From positions 74,508,001 through 74,572,000 of the forward strand of contig NC_071667.1 in assembly GCF_028554725.1 (NCBI RefSeq): 64,000 bases of DNA, read 5' to 3'. Below, in pieces: positions 24,767-37,721 of the stretch (its first letter is position 1; each line of letters starts with the position of its first letter). Made by a program: the position numbers and the translations under genes. A model generated the notes under the pieces. That model worked only from the letters and a program-made list of their open reading frames with translations, did not search any database and had not been told where the DNA came from. This DNA comes from Zeugodacus cucurbitae (taxonomy: Eukaryota > Arthropoda > Insecta > Diptera > Tephritidae).

Positions 24767-25253
24767 TAGGTCTACAACTTTGCTTCCGCCGTTTTTTATT
24801 TTTGAAGTTTTTTTTTGTGTAAAAACAGTTACAAATGTCAATGAGCCTCAGCCGCACTTTTTTTAAAAAGAAAAGCAAAATTTCCCTCAAATGTCGAGAA
24901 TTCGACTCAAAAAGTGACATTTTCAGTTGAGAATAAGTTTGGGATGCAAACAGATTTCTACAAATATTTTGTTGGGTTAATGTTGACACAAATGTACAAG
25001 ATCGATATAAAACGATTTAATCGATTTAGTGCTTGACCCTAAAGACATTCCCGCAAACGGCGAGAATTCGGCTCAAAAAGTGACATTTTCAGTTGAGAAT
25101 AAGTTTGGGATGCAAACAGATCTCTACAAATATTTTGTTGGGTTAATGTTGACACAAATGTCCAAGATCGATATATAAAAATCGATTTAATCGACCAGTG
25201 CTTGATTCTAGAGACATCTATTGGAAAACGGTGGAAGCAAAGTTGTAGACCTA
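24767..25253. mobile_element. mariner-like MITE with 29-bp terminal inverted repeats
   Basis: The left end TAGGTCTACAACTTTGCTTC runs on into CGCCGTTTT (24767-24795). It is inverted at 25225-25253 with one mismatch. TA lies at each border. The ends resemble Tc1/mariner-type termini. No transposase frame remains: the interior is filled by a 165-bp tandem duplication. Confidence 0.8.
24895..25216 (+). repeat. 165-bp direct duplication inside the mariner-like MITE
   Basis: Copy 1 begins CGAGAATTCGACTCAAAAAG at 24895 and copy 2 CGAGAATTCGGCTCAAAAAG at 25060. They stay nearly identical through GTTGGGTTAATGTTGACAC and ATCGATTTAATCGA to GTGCTTGA. The differences are a few substitutions and short indels. 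Confidence 0.85.
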
Positions 25254-25259
25254 TATTAT

Positions 25260-25470
25260 TTTAAACTTTTTTTAAATATAGAAATACTTAAATTAATTTA
25301 TAATATTGTTTATTTACTATTTTTTATTGATTTTTAATATTATTTTTTATTTATTTATTTTTGTTTTTAATATTAGTTTTTTTTAATATTTTTTTTAATT
25401 TATTTGTTTTTATTATTATTGATTTTATTATATATCTTTTAATATATTTTCCATTTTTATGGAAATAATT
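25260..25470 (+). repeat. T-rich low-complexity tract
   Basis: TTTTTTAATATTTTTTATTT-like sequence immediately follows the mariner-like MITE. No unit is obvious. Confidence 0.7.
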
Positions 25471-25539
25471 ACTAAAGTCCAAATGTAGGGTGTAACCAGT
25501 CATTTACTAATATGTACATATGTACAAACAAACAGACAG

Positions 25540-26279
25540 ATATTTCGCTTATATTTAGCGTATACTTTCGTCATTGTTCACTGCTGTTGCGGATGATGAC
25601 ATTTCAACGTTATTCACCCAAATGAGCGGGCCAAGTCCGTGAGATTGAGCACAACACGCTCTTTCAACAAATACACACACTCACATATACACTTTATGCA
25701 TACATAGGTATCTCCTAAGGAGTGTGTGTGTGTGTACATGCTTGCACGTTCACTTCGAACAGTACTTTCCCCTTGTGGGCTATGGGTTATTACATATTTC
25801 GTTTTTCGCTGAACTTAATCACTCACAATGCTGGCTGGCAATGATCACAGCAATACACACACACGCACACTCCTGCACACAGATACACACACATACACCT
25901 GCAGCAACAGCAAAACAACAGTGGTGTAGCAACAGCGACGTCGGCAGCGGCAACAATGGCTGACTGCTGGCTCTTTGTAAATGCTATCAATACCACTCGC
26001 TCAGCAGCTGTTAGTGTGTGTGCGTGTGTGTGCGTGTGTGTGCGGAAGGGTGAAGCGTTGGACTTGTACCTGCCTCGGCCTGCTGCTGCTGCTGCCAGCT
26101 TATCTGGCTGGCTGGCTGGCTGTCTGTTAACTGGCCCACATGCATATGTTTGTGGTGAATAACAATGCCACTCACTCACTCTCACTCTGCTTTGCTTGTG
26201 AGTGTGTGTGTGTTATGCGTTAGTGTGCGTGCAGCGCTGCCTTCTGTCCTGGCATTAGCAAAGTTTTTCAAGCCATTTC
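25540..26279. promoter_or_regulatory. candidate promoter region upstream of the ATG-poor leader exon
   Basis: A CG-richer stretch with CA/TG microsatellites, a GGCTGGCTGGCTGG run, CACTCACTCACTCTC repeats and one TGTGGTGA at 26151. It ends at the initiator match TCAGTT (A at 26280). An AGACT starts at +27, one base off the expected downstream promoter element position. Confidence 0.35.
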
Positions 26280-27609
26280 AGTTTTAGTCGAAAACGAGTG
26301 CTTGGAGACTTCACATATTGGAGGATCAAATCCACGTTGATTTTTCTACTTTGAACGTTTGAATTTTTCTGTCTCGTTCACTCTTCGTGTGTCTGCGTTG
26401 TATAGTACATACATATAATTCTACATATATATATGTGCAAGTGCATATATTGTATATTGAAAATATCTTTTCATTCGCTTAATTGAGTGCCCTAAAATTT
26501 AAACAAAAAACGAGCACAAAAAATTGTACGAAACAAAAAAATATTGAAATTTCAAAAAACAAGCAAGAAAAAAGGGCGAGAAACGAGCATATTTTTTCCG
26601 TTCGAATACATAAATGAGAAAAGTGCGATTCGATTTTGGTGAAAGAAGGCGACTGATGTTGAAAAATTTTTGATTTTTGTGAAATTACGTTTCGTTTTGT
26701 GTTTCCTTTCGTTTGTTGCGGCGTTAGAGGACGACGACGACGACGACGACGGCGAGGACGTCAAGTGCGATAATTAAATACATATATACATATATAACAA
26801 CGACATAAAGGGAAATCGAAGCAAACAGGAGTGGAGTGTGTGCATATTTCCTAACTTCGATGCTTCGTGTTGCGACGAGATTCTAAAGTCTGAAAGGCAA
26901 ACAGACACGGTGCGTGCGTGTGTGTGTTTGTTTGTACGTTTGTGTGCATGAAATCCTGGTCCCTGAACCCTGTGTAAAAATCTAAAACGGTACGATAATT
27001 TGGAGTGCTAATCATTATTACGATCAATTAATAATTTTTGACCAACCAAAAGGTTTTTCGGAAAGCTAAACAGAAAAAATCTCAACGTGTGTTTTTGAGT
27101 GCAATTTACATTTACATTTTACATTACATACAAACAAGAAACGTAAGCAAACGTCATCAACTGACTGAACTTTTTTCGAAGGGCAAAAATTTTCAATTTC
27201 GTTTAAAACAAAGAAACACAAACAGCGCAGAGGAAACATATTTAAAGCAGTGGAAAAAAAACAAATTACCGTACGCAGTTAAGCAAAAAAAAAATACAAA
27301 ATAAAAGTTAAAGTTATAGAAAAAAATTATTTAAAAAGATTATCGAAACGGCAAAAATTCTCGTGCATAGCAAAAAAGCAAAAAATATAAAATATAAAAA
27401 TCAACTGTGAAAAAAATTTTCAATTTCAAATTAAAAATTTCGTATTATAAGCATCTGTATATAAAAGAAAGCATCAAGCAAAGCTAAACTAAACAAAACT
27501 GTGATCAACAAATAGAGATTTTCGTGTAAAAGTCTAAAATTGTTGCGGAACGAGTCATTCTATCAACAACAACACATACAAACAGCGACCGAGGAGGCGC
27601 TACAGAAAA
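26280..27609 (+). other. candidate 5' untranslated first exon of the ZFAND-like gene
   Basis: The block begins at an initiator-like TCAGTT and ends AGAAAA at a perfect GTAAGT donor (27610). Only about four ATGs occur in 1.3 kb, and the last 650 nt contain none, far fewer than expected in AT-rich DNA. It carries the A-rich, CAA-containing composition typical of fly leaders and a (GAC)n run at 26727-26760. The next good acceptor in front of a similar ATG-poor leader is at 59076, so joining to that exon is inferred. It could instead be the first exon of an alternative or non-coding transcript. Confidence 0.45.
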
Positions 27610-28949
27610 GTAAGTCTCAAATAAATAGTAAATAAAATAATTGAATAAAATTATAAGGAATTTCCTGCGTGTGTCCTTGCGTCAAAATAATTTGCAGTTA
27701 CATTTGCTGTATGCACGTCAAAGCAAATTCAGGCAGAAAATCGTTGTGCATATGTGACAAAAATTTCAAAACTAAACTACAAATTTTTTTACGAGCACTT
27801 TGTAGTTGTTTTCGAACAAAAAAATTATTTAAATTGAAAATAAAAATCGAAATAATTGAAAAATTTTAAGTGCAAGTGAAAAAAATCCATATGTTTGACA
27901 AGCCAAGCAGCAGCGAAAGGACATAACAGTGCAAATATACATATATGTATGTAGGCAGCAAAGAGAGCGTGTGTAGTCACTGCTAGTGATGAGCGCGCTG
28001 CTGTGGTGAATATAAAGCAAAGTTTCGAAATTTCACAATTTTTTTTTTCGAATTTTAATTTTTTTTTTGCAATTTTTCTTTGAAATTTTAATTCAAAAAA
28101 CTTTTTTTTTGAATTTTCGAAATTTTGTGAATCGCTCTTCATTTTCAACTGCTTTGACTTCAAATGACATTTCAACACGCAGTTAATTTTGGTGAATTTC
28201 ACTTTGTGAGCATTGGTAGGTAGGAGCAGCGCAGCGCACAGAGCGCTACGCATTTACACCAAAAGGTTATAAAGATAATGAGACAAGTGTTAAGTGAGCA
28301 GGGGCGCAGGGGGTTGCTTAAAGCCTCAGCTATGTAAAAGAAAAATACTAAATTATTACATAGCTAATGGTAGAAAATTTAAATACGCAAAACGCACAAG
28401 TGTGTCTGTTAGTTTTTTAGGGTGATTATTATTTTACTATTTTTTTTTAAATTTTTTTGTGTAGAGAAAGCGCCTATTTCTGTAGTGACGTAGCGTTTAT
28501 GAAAAATTATGTATGCAGCAGTATATAATATTTCTACGTACATAGTAAGGTGGTCTGCTCATTTGTATTGCTTGCAGCTTTTGCTCGTTTTTTGCGGACT
28601 TAAAGCTGCTTGGCATACAGCAGCCGTCAGTTTGTGTATTATTTAGTTTTAGTTTTATTATTTTTTGTTGCTGTTGCCTTTATATTTTTGTTATTTGCTC
28701 GATACATTTTCACATAACAATATGTATCTTGCCAAAAATGCCAACTCTACTCGTACGTACTTCCTGCCTGTGCACGCGCGCTCAATTCATTTCATTTCGT
28801 TTTATTTATTTTACGAAATAGTATTATTTATTTTTTTCTCAGCCTTGGTTATCGTTAGTTTTCGCTTGAGTGTCTGCTGTTGATAATATTTCAAAAATTG
28901 CAATACCTTGAATAGGTGCTCGGTGAAAATAAATTTGTACTGAAGGGTG

Positions 28950-29270
28950 TTTAATATTGCATTTTATTTTTTATTTCTTAAATATTTTTCTAATATCTTT
29001 ATTATTATTTTTTAATATTTTTTATAATTATTATTTTTTTGTTTGTTTTTTAATTAAAACAATTTTTTGATTATTATTTAATTTTAATATTTTTTTAATT
29101 TTTATTTTATATTTTATTTTTTTTGTTGTTCTTTTCTTTTACACCAAAAAAAAATTAATTTTTATTATTTTATTTTTTTTTTTTATTATTTGTATTTATT
29201 TTTATCTATTTTTTTTATTTATTTAATTTTTAATTTTTTCCATGTTTTAATTGATTTAATTTTTTATTAT
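28950..29270 (+). repeat. T-rich low-complexity tract
   Basis: T runs broken by A, with very few G or C. No repeat unit is discernible. Confidence 0.75.
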
Positions 29271-30569
29271 CATTTTAGAATATAAATCTCAAATTAAACA
29301 CATAAATATGCATTATTATTTGTGTATACTTTCATAATTAATTGTACACCTACTCCTTGTGCTAGTCTGTGACTCATCCAAATATTTACGCTTGTTTGTT
29401 TTCCCTGCCATCATTGTTATTGTTGTTGTTCTACTTGTCGCAGTGCAATTTTTCACTTCGTATAAATATGCCTGTCACATTGCTAACGAACAACACCTAA
29501 ATATTTTGTTTAAATTCTGCTGTTGTGCCAGATAACTAACAGCCATTGCAATAAGGCTATTTACTTTCATATAAATACAGACATACATATATATAGACAC
29601 ATGTACTTGATATGTAAGTAATATAAGACATTCTGCGCATGCAATAACCAGCGAATTGCTGGCTATTTGAGATAACTGCAAACTATAAATTATATTATTT
29701 AATAAATTATCTTTGTATATATGGTAAATATATATCTGCAAGACAGCGGATATGGGCGTATTGTTTGTCACCATATGCATAACTTTGTGATTCTCACTTT
29801 GCATACAGACAATTATTTACTTACATATTATATATACATACAAATGTATGGCTGTAAGTATGTACATACTGATAATATATGCACATTAGATTAAATATAT
29901 ATATATTTTTTTTGCCTATACGTGGCCACAACAGCCAATTTGTCACTATCAACACTTTTTGCTTATCATTTCATGTGAAAATAAAGTGGTATATACTTGT
30001 ATATAGGCTTAGGCTATATACTAGATATTGAAAATACACTGAGATTATTCATATTAAGTGCTGATAGCAATATAGTTATTTGGGATTACCAAAGTTTAAC
30101 AGAAATCAATTTTCTAATATAAAATATGATAGCTTTAACTATTGATATTCAGCGTTATTATATTGTAAATACCATGTAAAGTGCAAATTATCTCCTTGTT
30201 ATAACAGTAATTTTATATATTTTCGCTATAAACCTGCTGTTATTCAAATAATTGCTATGTTGTTAGTTAATAGCAAATAATTCATATATTTTAATGGAAA
30301 TGAATTTGAATTTCTTGTTAATTTTTCCAGTATTTTGTGTGGCACGTCAGATATCTGGAAATAATATTACTTTAACAGTGCCTTAATACAAGTATGACTC
30401 ATATTTTAGCAGTAAATATTTATTGTTTTACAGATAAACAATTTTGATAGTCAGCTTTCACTGGCTATAAGCTGACACACAGTTGTAAACCTCATTTAGT
30501 AAAAATTAAAAAAGTTTTCAACAGGTTTTCTTATTTAAACAGCCGAACAAATATGAATTAAACGAATTT

Positions 30570-30745
30570 TATATAAGCTTTCACGTTTTTCGAACATAAG
30601 CTTTCACGAGCTTTTAAGCTTTTACAATTTTTTTGAGGTTTGTGTTAATCTTCAAGTCCATTCCTTATATTTTCCTACACAACAGCTATTAAAAAACAAA
30701 ATATTCCGTAAAGCTTTCATTGAAACCGCGCTCTTCGCGGTAACT
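30570..30745. repeat. AAGCTTTCAC-containing repeat fragment
   Basis: AAGCTTTCACG occurs twice and variants of AAGCTTTTA and AAAGCTTTCATTG follow. A short ACCGCG/CGCGGT hairpin lies at 30725-30741. The motif is shared with the array at 50352-50720, which suggests a related repeat. Confidence 0.5.
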
Positions 30746-32599
30746 TCATTTAAGTGTTTTTCTATTTTTTGCTTATCTATAAAACCATTTTATTTTTGTA
30801 CGTTTTATCTTTAAGTAACCACTTAAAATCTCGATTATTCCGCATTGTTATTGTTATTACTGGTTATTTGAAATTGTTCAACAACAACAACAGCAGCAAG
30901 TTTCTCAATAAACATACTGAGTCATAAAAGTATCACGCTAGTAAAAACAGCTGACTCATCAAATTTATTAGCATAAAACAATACAATAATCGCCAATGGT
31001 TGGTGAATTTCATTTGAAATACTGTTGAAACTTATAAATCATAAAAATTAAGGGAAAAAAAAATATATTTTTTTTTTTTCAAAAAATTCCTTTTCTGCTA
31101 TTGGTTGTCTTTTATGTGGTTTCGAATTTTTAAATTTTTTATTTTAATTTTATATTTTTGTGTTTGAACCTCTAACTTTTAACCACAAAATCATATCAAA
31201 ATATCTAGCAAATTTTGGTTAAAGTGATATGATGAAATGGTTTTACAAACATACATATACTACAGTGTGTAAATACATAATTTTATATATAAAAATTGCT
31301 GATGCTTCTCCAGATAATTATTTACTATAAAGCAGCAAACATTATTGTTCCAAAAATACTCAAGTTATCTCTTTCGAAAGCTGATGAAATAATACAGTGA
31401 CTTTTCGTTGTGCTAAACTCGGCATAAGTAGAATGTATTTGTTTTGTGAAGAGAGCTGTTTAAAGTAAAGAAAGACTGCTGAAAGAAGCTGTTGTAATTT
31501 TTTCACCATCAAAAATAATTTCTTCTCTCAAAAGTGCGTGATTTTAGGTGCAGTGAATACATAAAAATTAATAAAAAAATTAATTTTTTTTTGTTTATTT
31601 CAAAAATAAATTTTTATATTCATATCAACTGTGTTACACCCATTTTCATTAATAAGTATTTATATGCAAGCGTCAAAAATTAATTTAGGCGTGTTTGAAG
31701 TCGCACTATAAAATTGTTATTTATAGCTGGTTCGACTTAGCGTGTACTCACGTTACTTGCAATTTAAATATGCAAATATATATTTTTATGTATCCGCATT
31801 CATTAACTTTTACACCCATGTTAGTGTTATGCAAATGCGAGGTGATGCAAGAAATGCGTTTGCTGAGTGCATGCACTCGCTACTTATTGGCTCTTTCGTG
31901 CAGATATTTTTAGTGAGTGTATAAATACTTAAAACAAAAATTATATTAAAAGAAATTACTTAAAATGTGACTGCTTTTTTTAAAATGACTTGTGATTGTC
32001 CCAGTGACTGTAAATTTGAACTTTCAGCGCGTTTTCGATGTGAAAAATCACAAAAAAAATCTTAATTATTATTCCTTAAATACAGCATCAGCAAAAAAAT
32101 AACACGCAATTTGTAAAAACAAAATTATAATTTATTAAAATTATATTCATTCATATTTCCTGAACTTGCGCGAACTCACTATCAGCTAGACTACACATTG
32201 ATAAATTGTCAACTTTTTTAAATAAAATGAGCTATATTTGTATGTGTGTGTTTACTTTTGGATAGGCCATTTAAAAAAGATAAATTTAGTGACGCTTAAA
32301 AAATGTTCAAACACACGTTTAATATGCGTCAAAATTTTTAGTTTACATATTTACACACGAAAATACTCACATCACCCGAGCAAAACCCACACAGTACAAA
32401 CTGTAAACTAGCTGATTGCGCAAAAAAAATTATAAAACAACTGTACACGTGTAACAGTGTGGCGTAGCGCGGGTGAAGGGGCGCGAATACAATTATTTTA
32501 TGAAGAAAAAACGCAATAGTTTCACTACACTCATGGCACAGCTGATCATCCGCCCTGTAGGGAATGTGTGCACTAATTGAACATTTGCTGTGGCGAGCT

Positions 32600-32880
32600 A
32601 GATGAAAAATTAGATTTTTTTAAATAATTAAATTAATTAAAAGAAAAAAATAATATTAAAAAAATATAAATAATAATAAAAAATATTATTTGTAATAATA
32701 ATAAAAAATAAATAAAAACAATATAAACATATTTTTTATAATTTTAGAAAAAGAATAAAAATAATTTAATAAAAAAAAATTAATTTTTAATACAAAAAAA
32801 AATATTTTTTTACAATTTTGTTTTATTTTTTTTTTAATAATATTTAAAAATATTTTTTTTTATATTATTTATAATTCCCA
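32600..32880 (+). repeat. A/T low-complexity tract
   Basis: A-rich first half and T-rich second half, with almost no G or C. Confidence 0.7.
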
Positions 32881-33990
32881 AATATTTGAATTTCAAACAT
32901 AAAAGCATATACCCAAAATTTTAATAAATTTTGTTCCACTACTTCAATTATTTCCTACAGGTCATATTCAACCCGTTCTCATACAAGCACGTAGGAAATA
33001 GTAAATGTATAAATAAAACAACGACACGTGCTGTTTTCTACTTTTATAAGATACAAATTGTTTTACAAAGCACACAGGCAAACATACCTGTAAGAATATA
33101 AGCTATTAACAACTGTTGCTTAACATAAAAATTTAATTTATTTTTATAGACAGAGAAAAATAAGAAAACAAAATACGGTATATTTTGTATATATTTTAAT
33201 ACTGATATTATTTTTAATACTGAAAACTATAAAAATGTTCCATAAACCGTTATATATTAACAGTTTCACATTGTAACTGGTGTATAGGTTACTTTTAGCT
33301 AATTAGTTGCTTACCCATAACCATCAAAGACACTTTCTAATGCTTCATAAAATTTTTCAATATTTTTTAATGAAGCACAAGTTCATTAATACATAAATAC
33401 ATTGTGCTAATATTTATGATTATTTATAATTAGCGTTTTGGACGTGTAATTTAACTTAACGTACACTTAATTGATGAGCACTACAGCGTCATTAATCTCA
33501 ATTGTGTGTGCATTTGTTGCAATTTATTTTTTTAATTATTTAAAATGTGATAACTCAGTCTGTAACTGTTATAAATTTCATTTTTACAAGTGTCTTCGAA
33601 AAAGATTGCGAGTTTTTATATAATTTGTTATTACAAATTTATTTAATTGTATATATAATACTTCCGTAAATAATTCCTCTTTAAACTAAATATTGCACAA
33701 TTGTTTTTTTGTTGCGCAATTTAATTACACATTTCTAGTTTTAAACGTGGATTTACAGTTGAATAATATTGTTTTATCTTACTAAATAAGTAAATAAAGA
33801 ATTGTGACTTTTTTATTTGAGACTTCTCAAGGTGTTGAAGCATATTATTGAGTGGATTTGGTGTTTAATCAGTTTAAAGTGTCGTGTACGGAAGCCATGA
33901 TTTGACAGTTTTTTGCTAAGGATTTTATTTTTTAATAAAAAAAGAGACTAATTATCAAAATATGTATGACTTTGTTAGAAAATGTGTAAT

Positions 33991-34060
33991 GCGCCTAAAG
34001 GTAGGCAACGATTTTAGTTATATTTATTATACTACTAAATACTACCTACATTTAGGGTGC
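33991..34060. repeat. 70-bp hairpin element of the CCTAAATGTAGGCAAC family
   Basis: The left arm GCGCCTAAAGGTAGGCAACG and right arm ACTACCTACATTTAGGGTGC are inverted copies around a 30-bp AT loop. Confidence 0.7.
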
Positions 34061-36435
34061 AATTTTAACTTTAGGGTGCTAAATTTAAGTATTCAAAACC
34101 AAGCTTTTATTATATAAAAAAATATAATTTATCTGGAATTAATATATTTTGTCTATCAAAAAAATTAGGGTCACTCGAACATTTGTGCGCTATAATCCAA
34201 CGTACTGTGTATGTAAATCTGTCTGCATAGATATCTTTGATGTCTTCCATTTGTTAGTTTTCCATATTATCATAATTATTTATACCCACTCACTGTGCCA
34301 CAATGTTTTTTTGGCCTCAAAAAGTGCCTAACTAATGACAGCAGCCAGTGTTGTCCCCATTTCTCTTCACGATCTCTGCTTTTAGGCTGCTTTTTGTGTA
34401 TAATTTTTATATCTTTTCCGTTGTTTCATTTGTTAACGCATTTGAAACTTGTATATTCCGGCTGCGCTGACAGTTTTTAGGGTGCGCACTTTTTTATGTT
34501 TGGGCGTAGGCGCGCTGAGTGTTGTGTGCGTATAAAGTTTGGTGGCATTAACGATGGCATGTGTGGGCCTAAGAAATTGCATTTTTAGTGCCTTTTATTT
34601 TTAAACTTAATTTCTGTTACTTGTGTTCCGAGCTTATTACAGTTTAAACTTATTTCTGGTCTCCTTTTGAAGCCACTGTTTTGCGTTGCGTTCGTATGAG
34701 TGCCAAGGTTACTTTGCTGCACTCGTTTTTACTTATATACTTACTTACTTTTATAACTGTATATGAGTATGTGATGTTTCTCGCTGTAGCTTGGGTCAAG
34801 TGGTGCTTCGGTTCGAGCTGTGCGCCTGTTGCCGTACAAGTGACTTCGTGTAAGTAGTTCCTCCTTCTTCTGCTGCTTCTGCTGCTTCTTCTTCTTGTGC
34901 CTACTTGTCGTCTCGTAACGTTGGCTTGTTTTATTGTAATAAGTGACTCTCATCATAATAAATATACATATGTACGCTTGTAATGGCTTTATGAAAGCCC
35001 CGCTAGCTGTTAGTGCGTATGTTGTACGTGTGGCGACAAAAATCTGCTTAACGGCGTTTGACTTTAATACGACGATTTATTGGGCGTCTACGTGCGCCTA
35101 ACGTACATATAATGTGTGTGCCACATTCATATATAAATTTTATATATATATGTATGCGTGTGTATGTGTGCACCCTACTTTTGGTATGCGGTATTAAAAA
35201 TAAAAATTTAGGTCAACACACGCAGTGAAGTATAAAAATATCAACATTACAATTTGATTGTATGCCATATACATACATACATATTTATGTTTGTATGTAT
35301 GTATTTGTGTATATTTGTTTTCCATATTATCATTTGTTTTTATCAATTTTCGTCGTCGTCTTCCTTCTCCATATTGCTTTCTTCTTTGTGTGTATATTTT
35401 TGTATTTATTTTGAAACTTTATTGAACTTCTGGCTTATTGCCTTTTATTCTCGGTATTTTACTGTTTGGCGTTTTACTCACTACGCTCATATGGGTACAT
35501 ACATATTTTTTTGTTTAATTAACATTTCATTTATTTGTCATTTATTTCTATATATACATACAAACAAATATATATCCATAAAGTTGATTGATATAACCAC
35601 GAAAAATCTACTCAATCTACACACGCTATACATGTATGTATATATGTATTCATATATATGCATTTATGTATTTTATTTACATACAAGTTGAACTCGTATT
35701 CGCTTGCTGCCATTTTTGTTGCTACATCTCTCATATCACTTTACACACACCACTACTTATCAACTCTATAGTACAATTGCCTCAGCTTTGCGTGTGTATT
35801 GAAAAATAATCGAAATGTCTGTCACGCGCCTTCAATAATGTACTCCACCACGTCGTCGTCGTACGTTGCGAACGTCTGGCCGATTTCTCCCTCTCTATCT
35901 TGTATCTTTATCTCTGCGAAAAAAAAACACACAAAACGCTTTTGCTCAATTGCTGTTTGGTATTTTAGCGTTTGCCTTTCCAACAGCGTCTTTTGTATTT
36001 CTTTTATCATTTTTTCACTCATTTTTTGTGCGACTATTTCGCTCTATAGTCAGTAGATTTAACTAGAAAACGAAAATTTCGCTTGAAAGTTTGACGCATG
36101 AATTGTCACTGTTTGTTTGTGTTTTTCATTTCCGTTTTTATTATGATTTTGTCTATTTTGTGGCAAATTTCACAATTTATGTTTGGTTTTGCATAATTTT
36201 TTAAAAGTACTATCGTTTTTTGATTGTGAAAGGGAGGGTTTTTAATGTTTGTATAGCAAATTATTTATTTATTTTGCATTCACTTTACTTCCAAGTGAAA
36301 AATATTTAATTTTTGTCCCAAAATATATAAAAAAGTCATTATAATGCTTGTTAAACACTAAAAAGTTTTCCAAAAATATTACAAAATTATATTTGTCTTT
36401 CAAATTGGATGCGTGATTTATATAAAAATGAACTC

Positions 36436-36513
36436 TGCGCCTGATTGTAGGCAACGACTTTTTAATAATTTGCTTCCCATTAATATACGGAATGTTGCCT
36501 ACATTTAGGATGC
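36436..36513. repeat. 78-bp hairpin element of the CCTAAATGTAGGCAAC family
   Basis: The left arm TGCGCCTGATTGTAGGCAAC and right arm GTTGCCTACATTTAGGATGC are inverted copies, separated by 38 bp of AT-rich sequence. Confidence 0.75.
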
Positions 36514-36599
36514 TTGAAATATGTGTTAAAGAATTATTATAGTTACAAAATATATATTAAAAATAATTTAAGAAAATTTCTATTTAATTTAAAGATACA

Positions 36600-37030
36600 A
36601 AAAATTTAAATAATTAAATTAAACAAGTTTTTTAGTAAAAATAATTATAAACGTGTATTTATTAACAAAAAAAAGTTAAAAATATTATTAAATAAAAAAA
36701 ATATTAAAAATAAAAATTTAAGAAAAAAAATCTAAAAATATCTTTTTAAAATTATATTAGGTTTTAATAAAAATAAAATTGAAATAAAAAAATAAAATTG
36801 AAATAAAAAAAATAAAATTAAACTAAAATAGATGTAATTAAATTAAACAAGTTTTTTAGTAAAAAAAAAAATTATTAACGTATTTTTATTAACAAAAAAA
36901 TTAAAATTATTATTAAATAAAAAAATATTAAAAACAAAAATTTAAGAAACACTGAAAAGATTATTTTAAATTATATTAGGTTTTAATACAAATAAAAATT
37001 AAATTGATATAAAAAAATAAAATTAAATTA
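36600..37030 (+). repeat. A-rich tandem duplication, ~220-bp period
   Basis: AATTAAACAAGTTTTTTAGT begins near 36620 and again near 36841. Each copy is followed by ATTAACAAAAAAA, AAATATTAAAAA and ATTATATTAGGTTTTAATA in the same order. Confidence 0.75.
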
Positions 37031-37672
37031 AAATAGAAGTAATTTGTTATTAAAAAGCAGAGAACAAGTTAAAAAAATATTAAATAAATATTTAAGTAAA
37101 AAAAAAATAATAAATAGAACGTAAATTTTATTTAGAAATAGGAAAATATTTTGATTAAAAAAATTTGTTTTTAACATTTTTTAATATTAATATTTAATTG
37201 CAATGTTTGTATGAATATTTTTCTAAAATAATGCCGTTAGCGTCACATTTTTACTTAAAAATTCCACAAAATTTTCACAATCAGCTTATCATCGAACTTT
37301 CTAAATGATACATGAAAATTTTTTTTATTAAAATTATATTAAGTTTTAATAAAAAAAACTAAAATTGAAATAAAAAAATTAAATTAAATTAAAATAAAAG
37401 TAAATTTTTATTAAAAAGCACAGAAGTTACAAAAAAATAAACCAAAAAAATATTTTTGTAAAAAAAATTAATAAATAAAACGTAAATTTTATAAAAAAAA
37501 ATAAGAGAAAATTTTGATTTAAAAAAAAATGAATTTTTAACATTTTTTAATAACTAGTAATATTTAATTGCAATGTTTGTATGAATATTTTTCAAAAATA
37601 ATACCGTTAGCGGCACAATTTTAACTAAAAATTTCATAAGCAGCTTATCATCGAGCTTTCTAAATGATATAT
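37031..37672 (+). repeat. tandem duplication, ~360-bp period
   Basis: Copy 1 from 37031 and copy 2 from 37391 share the same order of landmarks: TTATTAAAAAGCA, AACGTAAATTTTAT, TTAACATTTTTTAATA, AATTGCAATGTTTGTATGAA, CCGTTAGCG and CAGCTTATCATCGA, then CTTTCTAAATGATA. Non-A-rich portions are highly alike, so this is a real duplication rather than a compositional effect. Confidence 0.85.
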
Positions 37673-37713
37673 CACTACATTTTGTCATTTTTATGGCAAG
37701 ACTACGGCTAGTG

Positions 37714-37721
37714 TGACGTCA
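37714..37721. promoter_or_regulatory. CRE palindrome TGACGTCA
   Basis: A full octamer, with a second at 37912-37919 about 200 bp downstream. Confidence 0.3.

Noticed and set aside
26552..26764. Reverse-strand Ser-rich frame
   Set aside because: The Ser run is the antisense of the (GAC)n repeat inside the candidate 5' leader exon.
27038..27304. Lys/Gln-rich forward frame in the leader exon
   Set aside because: It begins with a non-ATG codon and lies in a 650-nt ATG-free stretch, so it is leader sequence rather than coding.
30450..30476. Hairpin GTCAGCTT...AAGCTGAC as a small-RNA precursor
   Set aside because: An 8-bp stem with an 11-base loop is too short for a microRNA precursor and is expected by chance in this much sequence.
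32945..32966. Recursive splice site candidate (TTATTTCCTACAG followed by GTCATA)
   Set aside because: The acceptor half is good but GTCATA is a poor donor, and no second donor follows nearby.
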